A DNA stretch of 64,000 nt from Balamuthia mandrillaris (taxonomy: Eukaryota; Discosea; Longamoebia; Balamuthiidae): NCBI GenBank assembly GCA_031835245.1, contig JAVKOQ010000166.1:1-64000 (forward strand). The letters are read 5' to 3'. The translations under genes and the position numbers were made by a program. Under the pieces are notes generated by a model. The model did not search any database, was not told the DNA's origin, and saw only the letters and a list, made by a program, of their open reading frames with translations. Position 1 is the stretch's first letter. Every line of letters starts with the position of its first letter. Positions 9,049 through 18,475 of the stretch are shown one piece after another.

Positions 9049-10087
9049 CTAAAGGGGGTGATAGCGGTGCTGTCGGTTTCGCACGCGAAGAATGAGTAAG
9101 ACCACAGAGGAGACCAGCGAAACAGCAGCCACCAAGGCGAAAACGCCAATGATGACAAGGTATGTCTTTTCTTTAGTCCATCCACCGGAGCTTTCGTTAT
9201 CGTCGGGTGCTGTTCCGTTGTGGTGTTGGTAGAAGTTAAAGCATGACGGGTGTGCTATTTATTGTTTTGTGTTAATGGACGTAAAGCAGTTGTTAGAACA
9301 GTACGAGGACAATGAAGAAAAGATAGCAAACCTGGAGAGTCAGCCTGACAATGAATGTTGAGATCTGTGGTGTAGTTGTCCCGGCGAAACACCAGGCCGT
9401 CGCATCTCACTCCGCTCACCAAATCCAGCTCCATCGTCCAATTGTAATGAAGCTCTGCTTGGAAGGTCTTCAAGACTTGGTCGATTTCCCCAGTGAACTC
9501 CAGATCTTTCCCCGCCTGAGAACAGTTGACTTGAAGAGGAAGGGTAGGGCAGATCGAGGCCTCTTCGCTTGGCTGAAAGCCCACCAACGAGAAGCTGGTG
9601 GGAGAGTCTCCTTCGCCACCGCAAACGGAGGGCAGCGTGGCGTTCGACGTTGCGTTTGCTTCCCAACGGAAGTTCGGGATCGGCCGGGTGGGAGAAGGTC
9701 TTCAAAGCAACGGCGAAGTAGTTGACCCCGACGGTGATGTTCAGCTGCGTGCGCCAGTTCACATGGACTCCCAGGGTGTATTAGAACAACGCATCCTGGA
9801 CGAAGCCGGTCTTTTTCCATGTTTCCAGTTCTTGTTTGGAGTCGAAGAGGACGACCTCAAAATGGCAGTCTTTGCAGCTGACGTTGGTCGGAATGTCCGG
9901 CGTTGCCAACACTGTTGGGAGCGTCATAGGAAGAGAAAAGCCCTGCTTCCCAGACGCGGATGGTGTTTGGCTCGAACGTGAAGGTTTCGTTCAGTTGCCA
10001 GAGCAGATGACGGGGCTCCGCTGCAGCGGAAGCGCTCCAGAAAGACACCAACAGCAGAGCGGAGAGGGACAGCGAAATAGCGCGCAT
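9049..10087 (-). pseudogene. Type I membrane glycoprotein, reading frame broken (pseudogene or assembly errors)
   Basis: From ATG at 10087: signal peptide MRAISLSLSALLLVSFWSAS, an ectodomain with many N-glycosylation sequons (NET, NVS, NIT, NAT twice, NCS, NYT, NGT, NES) and Cys pairs (CKDC), one TM helix (YLVIIGVFALVAAVSLVSSVVLLIL) and a short basic tail ending HRYHPL, stop at 9051-9049. One intron, 9331-9255. Three lesions interrupt it: a +1 shift at the AAAA run 9936-9939, an in-frame TAA at 9783-9781, and a +1 shift near 9680 (CCC run). Removing one base from each run restores a good coding frame on both sides. Conserved sequons after every lesion suggest recent decay or base-calling errors rather than an old pseudogene. 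No family recognised. The architecture resembles the neighbour at 16301-17692. Confidence 0.65.
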
Positions 10088-10306
10088 GGTCTTCTGGTAT
10101 TGTGCCTTTGTTTTCCGGAGATACGAATTGTCACACACAAGACAAAGAGAATGGTTATATCTATAATGGACAAAAACAAAAAAAAAAAAGAAAGAAAACT
10201 CCTCTTGGCTCTGAAATCGCCTGGAATCCTGCCTGTGGTCCCCTCATTGGTGCACGTGGTCGCGTGGTTGCTCTTTATTAAGGATATAGCTCAGCAGAAT
10301 TTTCTC

Positions 10307-10318
10307 GTGTCGACATGA
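10307..10318. promoter_or_regulatory. GTGTCGACATGA palindromic site upstream of the zinc-knuckle gene
   Basis: A GTCGAC-centred site about 40 bp before the ZCCHC9-like start codon (10356), in the divergent promoter shared with the glycoprotein gene. It matches the ATGTCGWCAT-type sites seen in several other promoters in this window. Confidence 0.35.
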
Positions 10319-10355
10319 GAAAACGAGAAGGAAAAGAAAAAAGAAAAGAGAAGGA

Positions 10356-10712
10356 ATGGAGAGAACGGGCGGTGGCGGCGGTGGCGGCTGGGAGAGGAGA
10401 CGGAGCGGCAACAACAACAACAACCGCCACAGCAACAGCTTTCAAAACAACTACAGGGGCTTCAAGCAGCAGCGACATGGACAAAACTCAAACTCCTTTC
10501 AGCAGCACAAGAGAAAATGGGGAGACCGGCATGATACCAACAACGGAGGCGGCGGCGGAGGCGGAGGGAGAGGGCCACTCCTTTGTCATCGGTGCGGTGA
10601 ACCGGGGCACCGCAAACAGGACTGTACCACTTCCACCCAACAAGTAATGGAATACCACCGACAAAAGAAAAAAGACTTGATCTGTTTCGCCTGTCGGAAG
10701 GTTTTTATTTCT

Positions 10713-10807
<95 letters not shown>

Positions 10808-11202
10808 CTCTCTCTCTCTCTCTCTCTCCCTCTCTCCCTCTCTCTCTCTCTTAAAAAAAATCCAAAAAAAAAAATAAGAAAGGGCACAACGTTCAAGATT
10901 GTCCGGAGAGTCAAGTGAACACGGTGGAAGGGCAGGGCCAGCCGCGCAAACGGCTTTGCTTCAACTGCGGCAAAGTCGGCCACACCCTCAAACAATGTCG
11001 CTCTCCCATGGAAGAAGGTTCTCTTCTCTTTTCTCTTCTCTCTCTCAGTCTTGCTCTCTTCTCTTCGTTGTTCTCTTTGGCCGTTCTCTTTTCGCGTTCA
11101 GTTCACTGCTCTCTTCTCTTCACCGCTTTCTTGTCTCTAATCTTCGTTGTTCTCTTTGGTCGTTCTCTTGTCGCGTGCTCTTCTGCTTCCTTCTTCTTTG
11201 CT

Positions 11203-11239
<37 letters not shown>

Positions 11240-11642
11240 AGGTGGCGTCAAGTTTGCGACCTGTTTCATCTGCAACGAGCAAGGGCACCTCTCCTCCAAG
11301 TGCCCCAAAAACGAGAAAGGGCTCTACCCCAACGGCGGTTGCTGCAAAGCCTGCGGCGCGGTCGACCACCTCTTTCGCGACTGCCCCAACAAGCATCAGG
11401 CAACGGCGGTGAGGAGGAAGCAGGAAGCCAGCGAGGAGGCCAACGAGGAAGAAGACGAGTTTTACTTGCAACCCGCAGAGGTGGAGGACGTGGTGGAAGA
11501 GAGCGGCCAGAGCTCGAGAAAGAAGAAAAAGAGAAAAGTAACCGAAGAAGAAGTGAAACAGAAAGAAGGAGAGGCAACAACAACAACAACAACAACAAAG
11601 AAGAATAATCCACAAGCCAAAAAGAAGGTTGTTATGTTTTAA
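10356..11642 (+). CDS. ZCCHC9: ZCCHC9-like CCHC zinc-knuckle protein
   Basis: Three exons, 10356-10700, 10879-11017 and 11242-11642, giving 294 aa. An N-terminal Gly/Asn/Arg-rich region (1-75) is followed by five C-x2-C-x4-H-x4-C knuckles: C77/C80/H85/C90, C110/C113/H118/C123, C142/C145/H150/C155, C169/C172/H177/C182 and C196/C199/H204/C209. The acidic then Lys-rich tail (RKKKKRKV) looks like a nuclear or nucleolar signal. CFICNEQGHLSSKCPKN and the preceding blocks match ZCCHC9, a nuclear RNA-binding protein; the human protein is listed with four knuckles, so the fifth may be extra or more degenerate elsewhere. An upstream ATG at 10315 is in another frame. Introns 1 and 2 carry long pyrimidine microsatellites. 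Confidence 0.88.
10711..10851 (+). repeat. (TTTC)n then (TC)n microsatellite in ZCCHC9-like intron 1
   Basis: About 95 bp of perfect TTTC repeats followed by CT repeats, wholly inside intron 10701-10878, and again pyrimidine-rich on the sense strand. Confidence 0.95.
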
Positions 11643-11705
11643 ACAAACAATAATAATAAAAATAATGATAATAATGATAATAATAATAATGATAATAATA
11701 GATAG
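11643..11705. repeat. AT-rich (TAA/TGA)n tract downstream of the ZCCHC9-like gene
   Basis: Imperfect ATAATAATGATAATAA repeats immediately after the stop codon, likely in the 3' UTR or 3' flank, in the gap to the convergent kinase gene. Confidence 0.7.
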
Positions 11706-11790
11706 AAAAAAACAAACAAAAAAAAGCAAAAAAAAAAAAGAAATGGAAGACGATCAATATTTGTCCCCATTTTCTTTTTTTTTCCTTCGC

Positions 11791-14700
11791 TCACTCTTTC
11801 TTCAGCGTTGGTGACTTCTTTCTTCCCTTCTCTTTCTTTGTTGTTGCGTCGCCTTTCTCTTTCTTTGTGCCCTTCTTCGAGGCCTCTCCTGATAGTACAC
11901 TGTTCTTCCGGCTTGGTTTCTTTCTCTCTCCGCCGCCGCCGCCGCCGCCGCCGCCACTATTTGTTGTTGTCGTTGTTGTTGGTGATGAAGTCGCTCCGCT
12001 CGTCGACTTTTTCAACGATGATTTTGATGCTGAGCTACTGCCTTTCTTTTTCTTTTTGGTGCCCTCCCCTCCTTTATCTTTCTCCTTTGCTTTTTTGACC
12101 GTCTCTCCACTTTTTTCTGTGTGGTTGTGATGAGAAGAAGGGGAAGGAGAGGAGGGAGTAGAAGAAGGATTGGAAGGTTCGTTCTCCGGTTCTTGCTCGC
12201 TAGCTGCGCCGTCGGCGGTGCTAGCATCCGAAGAGTCTGTTCTATCTCTCGAAGAAGTCGTCGCTGAACGTGGTGACGCCCGTTCCTCGTTTCCACTTGT
12301 CGTTTGTTCCGTTTTTGTTGTTGTCGAAGAAGTTGGAGAAGTTGTAGCAGTAGTAGAAGAAGAAGGAGAAGCTGCATTTCCACCAGAATCAGAGACTGCA
12401 ACATCTCCCCCCGGAAAAGGCACCGCGCGAAGCACATCCCAAGCTTCCTTGTTGCCCTCATACTCTTGCCTCAGGGCTACCAACCCCTCGGCCACCTGCA
12501 GACAGTCGGGCCTGTTGTCCGGCTCCGCGTCCCAGCAGCGACGAATGAGGTCGGCGTAGGAGGGGGGACAGTTGGGAGGGATGGTTGGGCGAAGTCCCTT
12601 TTTGGCTGTTTGGATGATGATCTGAAAGTCGAAGACTAAGTGCTTGTACTCGCCGTAGGGGCGCTCGTACTCCCCTTTGATGCACTTGACCATTAGCTCC
12701 CAGAGGATCACACCCACACTGTATATGTCTGATTTGGCTGAGAACCTATTCGATTTTTTTAAAAAAATCGAGCAGTTAGAAGAGAGGAACGAAAAAGAGA
12801 TGAAAAAATAAATAAATAAAAAGAGAAAGGAGAGAAGTTTAACCTTTCACCAAAGTAGACTTCAGGAGCGCAGTATGCAAACGTTCCTCGCAGTTTGCCC
12901 AGAGTGGAGAGATTGCCTTGGTCCGTGTAACGAGAAAGGCCAAAATCGCAAACTTTAACGTTCCAATTATCGTCCACCTGTTATTTATTGTTAAACGGAA
13001 AACAAAAAAAAAAAGAACAGTTAAAAAAAAAAGAAGAATATGAAAAAGAAAAAATAGAAAAGAAAGGAGAAAAGAAAAGAAAGAAAAAGAAATACTAACC
13101 AAAAGATTCAGACTTTTAAGATCTCTGTGCACGATCTGTGGTTTCCACGAATGAAGACAGTTGATGCCGCGCATCATTCCGTCGGCAATATGGAAGAGGA
13201 GAGGCCAATCGATGCTGGTGTTCTTGGAGCTAAGCACATGGTAGAGACTTCCTCTAGCACAATACTCCATTACTATGCAGATCTTTGGCTCCAAGCATGT
13301 GCCGTAAAAGTATACTACATCTGTTGACCGCAAAGAACTGTTTGTTTTTTGAGAATAAACATAAGATAAACATAAGATATAAAAGAAAAAGCAATGAGAA
13401 AAGAAAAACAAACCCCATGATGTCCAGTTCTTTTTTGAAGTTCTCGATTTGTTTGGGCTCCATCACCGGCCGAAGCACCTTGACGGCCACTTCTTGTCCG
13501 CGATAAGTCCCCTTGAAGACCTGGGCAGAGGTCCCCACTCCCAAAAGATCTCCAAAGACGAGCTCCTTACCATCGATGCTCCAGCTGGCTCCCTGGAAGA
13601 GACTCCTGGTTGCGCTGCTGGGCTCCTCATTCTCCTCGTTGTTGGCGGTGGAGGGGGTGGCATCGGGAGCGGCCGAGGCGGCCAACACAGCCGCCGTCAC
13701 TTTTGCAGCCTCTTGCTCCAATGTTGCTTCTCCCTCCGAAGAAGCGGCAGTCGAACCCGCTATTTGTTTTCAAAAGAGTGGGAAAGGGAGGAAGAGAAAA
13801 AGAGAGTATGAGAGAAGAAAACTTACATTCGGAGGAATGACTTTCATCTTCTGAGCTAGAATCGACTTTAGTGACTTTGCCCAAGTTTTTGTGTTTCACG
13901 GGAAAATGACCGCAGCTTTGGCAAGGACCTCCTCTTTCGGAATCCTCGGGGTCGTACACTTTACACTTACAAGGAGCCTCACAGGCTCCACGTTTTATTC
14001 CAAAGGCAACACCATATTTAGTCTTTATGATTAAGTCCGTTAATATAGAAAAGAGAAGCATCAAGAAAGAAAGAACGAGAAAAAAAAAGAGTACCTGTCC
14101 AGAAGCATTTCCATCTAAGGATTTGCTCGCTTTTCGTCTTCCAGCAGAGGATGATTTTTTCTTTTTGGTGTTTGAAGCGGCCGCTTTCTTTAAGATTTCG
14201 TAGACTTCCATCTGGTTGGAAGCTTTGGCAACTTCCAGGCAGGTTCCATAGGAACCTTCTACAGAGGGATCTGCCCCTTGCTTCAACAGCATGTTGACCA
14301 CATCAATATGCCCTATTCTCGCAGCAAAATGGAGACTCGTCTCTCCCGATCTATAGTAAAGAAGAAAAGGAAATGCGTTTAGAAACATTCAGCACATGGA
14401 GGAGAAAGGAGAGAGAGAGAGAGAGAGAGAGAGAGAACATACTTTGCGACTTTGTTTACGTCCGCTCCATGTTTCAACAAGAACTCCACATTCTCCTTCC
14501 TGCCCCTAAAGCAGGCATTATGCAAAGGCGTCTCCCCATAGTTTGTCTGACAGTCAACCTGACAGCCCTTCTGCACCAAACTCTCCAGCACGGAGAGGCC
14601 GAGCTTGGGGTCGGCATCACAAAAGTGCTTGACGAGGTAGTGCAGTGGAGTGGTGCCGGTGCTGGTGGTGGCTGACGCGTCCGCCCCTTTCTCGATGAGG

Positions 14701-14957
14701 AGCTTGCTGATGGCGAACTCGCCCGAGTTGGCGGCGCTGTGCAGCGGCGTCCAGCCGTTCTTGTCCTCCACGTTGACGTCCGCCCCCTTTTGGAGGAGGA
14801 GGGCCACCACCTCGGCGTAGCCCGAGTAGCAGGCCAGGTGGAGGGCCGTCTGCTCGTAGCCGTCTTTCTTGTTTATGACGCCCTTGCCCTCTTTTTTAAG
14901 GATCTTGGCCACCGCGTCTCTGTCGTTCTTTTTCACTGCCGCGTGTAGCGTTGTCAT
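11791..14957 (-). CDS. Ankyrin-repeat tyrosine-kinase-like (TKL) protein kinase
   Basis: Seven exons on the minus strand (14957-14443, 14350-14095, 14022-13827, 13759-13414, 13337-13100, 12977-12844, 12745-11791), 879 aa. Residues 1-about 235 are ankyrin repeats (for example QTALHLACYSGYAEVVALLL). A Cys/His-rich segment follows (CEAPCKCKVYD...CQSCGHFPVKH, about 265-300), a possible zinc-binding module. The kinase domain spans about 374-625: GVGTSAQV loop, VAVKVL lysine, HRDLKSLNLL catalytic loop, CDFG, and GTFAYCAPEVY. HRDLKSLN and GVILWEL place it in the TKL group, as in the many ankyrin/TKL kinases of amoebozoans. All catalytic residues are present, so it should be active. The C terminus (about 650-879) is Ser/Thr, poly-Gly and Lys-rich low complexity. 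Partners and pathway unknown. Confidence 0.9.
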
Positions 14958-15820
14958 TTTGCGTTGTTTGTTGTGGTAGTCGTCTTCGTCGTCTTATATA
15001 TTTGTTTGTTTCTCTTGTCGTTGAGTTTTTTTCTCGCTAACGTTAGCGCTCCTTTGCTTTCTCTCTTTCTTTTGTTGTTTGCCTCTTTGCTTCGCAAGTA
15101 TAGTGGAAGAAGAGTGAAGGGCGAAAAAAGAAAATAAAAACTTGGAGGGAGGGAGGGATGATGGTTCTTACTACTACGGAGACAGTCACGGATTACAAGC
15201 CCATACGTTTTTTTTCCCCCAAAACAAAACGGTTTTTTTTCTAAGTTTGTGTTTCGCGGATGGAAGAAAAGAAGAAGAGCGAGACAACAACGAACAAGAA
15301 GAGAGGAGCGATCAAATCCACAAAAAAAAAAAACAAATAAATAAATAAAAAATCAACAAAAAAAAAAGTGTAGCAGAGAGCAACAACAAGAGACAAAGAG
15401 CGACAACACGAGAGATTCGAAATCCCAAACAAGCAACTAAATAAAAACGAACCAGCACAAGAAGAAAAACAGCACGAAGAAGGATCCAATCCAATCCAAC
15501 AAGCCACCACCGCCCTCACGCCTGGCGAAGCTTGCTTCTCTCTTTCTCCCCCCCCCCCCGCTGTTTCACTTTGGTCCTGCGTCCCGGCTAAAATTTGTTT
15601 GTTTTCTTCTTTTCCTTCTGGGATCTATTTTTGGTCAATCTTTTCCTTTTGGGGTCGATTAAACCTTTTTTTGGGCTCTCGGGAAATATTTAGGGTTAGG
15701 GTCCGGATAATAATATTGGAATTAACCCTAGATCATATTTTTAGCCAACGTCCTCCTCCAATTGAAAATCGAAAAATTTTGGACCAACCAACCAAAAATC
15801 ATATCCTCGAGATCATCTAA
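14958..15820. other. Divergent intergenic region with telomere-like motif
   Basis: About 860 bp between the kinase and the ELF4-like gene. Contains TTATATATT near the kinase start (about 14994), A-rich low complexity (15240-15450), a poly-C run (about 15549-15559), and TTAGGGTTAGGG at 15690-15701 with an inverted TAACCCTAG about 25 bp later. No gene seen. Confidence 0.5.
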
Positions 15821-16222
15821 ATGCGAAACGAAGAAGAAAGTGATTCACGCGAGATAAAACTGATGCAAGGCCCCGGTGGAACCGCTGCTGCTTCCCCCGG
15901 TCCTTCTGCTCCTTCCCTCAAGCAAGAACGGGCGGCCCCACATGTGGACGAGCAAGTGGCCAAGGCGATGGGTGAGGTGGAACAGTTGCTGCAGCTCAAC
16001 CGCAGCCTCATGCTGCGGGTGGAGGAACATCATCAAAAGCGAGAGCCTCAGGGCTTGCAAGAGAACGTGCGGTTGATTCAGGCGATAAATATCAACCTTA
16101 ATGAGGTATATATTCGGTCTAGCATTTTTTTCTGTCTCAGTTTAAGCCCTCACTAACACACCCGTCGCTCAACTCAGATAACTCAGAAATACGAGCAGTT
16201 AAACCATTCCCTTCGGCCCTGA
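15821..16222 (+). CDS. EARLY FLOWERING 4 (ELF4/DUF1313)-like small protein
   Basis: Two exons, 15821-16105 and 16178-16222, giving 109 aa (plant ELF4 is about 111). After a low-complexity acidic and Pro/Ala-rich N terminus, residues about 50-109 match the ELF4 helix-turn-helix dimer domain: EVEQLLQLNRSLMLRV, then EHHQKREPQGLQENVRLI, then QAININLNEITQKYEQLNHS. The spacing of the conserved Asn, Leu and Ile (N-x2-L, NV-x-LI, L-x-x-N, Y-x-x-L) follows the family. The second exon was chosen because it continues this pattern and ends in TGA at once. In plants ELF4 is a clock evening-complex component; outside plants the domain's role is unknown to me. Assignment rests on recalled family pattern, so moderate confidence. 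Confidence 0.65.
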
Positions 16223-16300
16223 CAAACAAATCTCTCCCTCGTTCCCCTTTCACGTTGTTTAAAAAATACTTATTTATTCTCTTCAAACAAAACAAGCTTT

Positions 16301-17692
16301 CTAAAAGTTGACACCCTCGGCAGACGCCACCGACATGTTCTTCTTTGCTCCCTTCCTCCAATGCCACACAGCGACCGCTATCACCGCCATCACTCCAACG
16401 AAACACAACGATGACAATACCGCTGCCACGATCGTGATCCATTCATCATCTTCTTCTTCATCTTTACCCTCTTCAGGCTCCACCTGTTCCAACAACACTC
16501 CAAACTCTGGGTCATAAAACAAATAGTTGCCGCTGGGGAATCGGGTTTCCAGGAGCTCGCCCTTCACCACGCCATCCTCATAGTAAGGGCCTTGCTGCCG
16601 GGACTCTGCGTTCTCAAAGCCATGCTCGCTGGTGTCATTGGGATGCAGGAGAGTGGAGAGGCTCGGTGGTTCCGCCACGGAGAACATCGACTTTGTGTGA
16701 TGGAGCAAAAAGGTAGAAGATTGAAAGAGTGAAGAGATGAGAGGTAAGGGCAAGACAGAAAGAGGCAGCGGTAACATGAACAACCTCAAACGAAAAACAA
16801 ACAAGAGGACCAACTAGAACAAAAAGAAGATCAAGAATTACCTGCACCAAGTTGAACTGTAGGTAGGGTTGATGGATGGACCGGATGTAGACAGAGTACT
16901 GCCAGGGGGATGGCTTGAAGTCGGGAGCTGGAGTGAAGGTGCCCAACCCCTTGTCGACATACTTGAGCTCTTCAGAGGTGGCGATGAGGAGATAGACGCC
17001 CAAAGCCCAGAACCTGCCCTCTCGGTGGAAGTTGTTGCCAGAATCAAAGACTGAGGTGTAGTTGCTGATCTCCAGGGAGAACTTTAGGTTGTTGGCCTTG
17101 AGAGCCAACGTCCGGTCCTTCTGTCCGTTGCTTGCAGTTGTGAAGGAAAACGTGTAAAACATGAGCAGGAGCCAACCAACAAAAGAAGAGCAACCGACCT
17201 GATTGCTCTTGTTTGGTTTGCTCGGAGCGACTCCCACTCCATCTTAATCCTTGGAGTGCCCTTCAACTCATCCTCCTCCGCTAGGAATATCAGCCTCAGC
17301 GGTTTGCCCTGCTCGTCCAGTGCGACGGTCCTCTGCCACGGCAGGCTCCTAAGGTCCAGCCTTTCCGTGGTGGAGTTGGTGTCGTCGCAGTCCAACAGCT
17401 GCCCGCCAACGTAGGATACTTTGCAGCAGGTACAATTGCCCAACTCGCGGAGACCCAAGAAGGCGATGGTGGCATAGTGTGGTTCGGAGACCACCATCTC
17501 TCCTGCGTTACCGTTGGAAGTCTTGGGATGGAGCTTCACCGACGGATGGACCCAGGGAAAACGGGCCACCTGGTTGTCAAGATCCATCTCCACCAGTCCC
17601 TCCGGATGGGTGGCATCCCCCTCCAGTAACTGTTGTGCGGTGACAGAGATAACGAGCAGCGTTACTGCCATCCACACAGGAGACAAGATCAT
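16301..17692 (-). CDS. Orphan type I single-pass membrane protein
   Basis: Three exons (17692-17199, 17130-16842, 16690-16301), 390 aa. Signal peptide MILSPVWMAVTLLVISVTAQ, then an ectodomain with NCT, NST, NQT, NYT and NDT sequons and a Cys cluster (CTCCKVSY). An acidic juxtamembrane stretch (EEGKDEEEDDEW) precedes one TM helix (ITIVAAVLSSLCFVGVMAVIAVAVW) and a short tail beginning RKGAKK. Several aromatic strand-like segments (FWALGVYLLIATS, WQYSVYIRSIHQPYL) suggest a beta-rich fold. No family recognised. Intact, unlike the broken gene at 9049-10087, which has a similar layout but no obvious sequence identity. Confidence 0.8.
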
Positions 17693-18475
17693 TCCCTCTT
17701 TCTCTCCTCTGTTCTTTGCTCCACAAAAAAAAGAAGTAGTAGTAGGACGGCTGAGCTGAAGTCCCTGCGGATCTCTTAAAAAAACGTTGGCTGTCTTTAT
17801 GGCAGCTGGCTTGCCATTTATCGTTTAGGCAAAATGGGTTTTTTTTAGACGATTCAAAGAAGACCGCTATAATGAGGAAATCTCACTTCATTCATTTTAC
17901 AAATATAAAATGATATCATTTGTCGACAACAGACATCTCCTCTCTTCCCTCCTCTCTCCTCTCCTCGCTTCCCTCTCTCTCTCCTCTCTCCTCTCGCTCT
18001 CGCCTCTCCTCTCCTCTCCTCTCCTCTCTTCCCTCTCTCTCTCCTCTCCTCTCCTCTCACATACAGTTTGAGGGGTCCCTTGATGAAATTTTCGTCGACT
18101 CTATTTATGCGGACGTCGGATTATTGCCGACACCTATTCGTCGACAATAATTTTTAGGGGCAAAAAAAAAAGTGAAGAAAAAGAAACACAACAAGCAAGC
18201 AAGAGGGGCGAAGGTGACAGCTGACTGTGTTTGGCGCAAACCGGTGTGCGTGCGTGCGTAGCGTGTGAATCGGAGTGTTGAGGAGTAAAAAAAACTTTTC
18301 AGCCACATACAGTCATTCGGAACGACGATTTTGATTGAACAACAACAATCGGTCGTTTGGAATTAGATTTTTTTTTTTTGAAAAAACCAACACGCTTCGG
18401 AGGGTGACCTTTTCCCCTTTTTTTGTTGCGACACTTGTTTGATTGGTGTTGTTGTTTCTTCCTTCTCCGGCCGCC
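17693..18475. other. Divergent promoter region with GTCGAC palindromes and CT-rich repeats
   Basis: About 780 bp between the type I membrane protein and SPT6. TTGTCGACAA (17920-17929) and TATTCGTCGACAATA (about 18135-18149) flank a TCTCC-rich tract (about 17937-18060). No gene seen. Confidence 0.5.
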
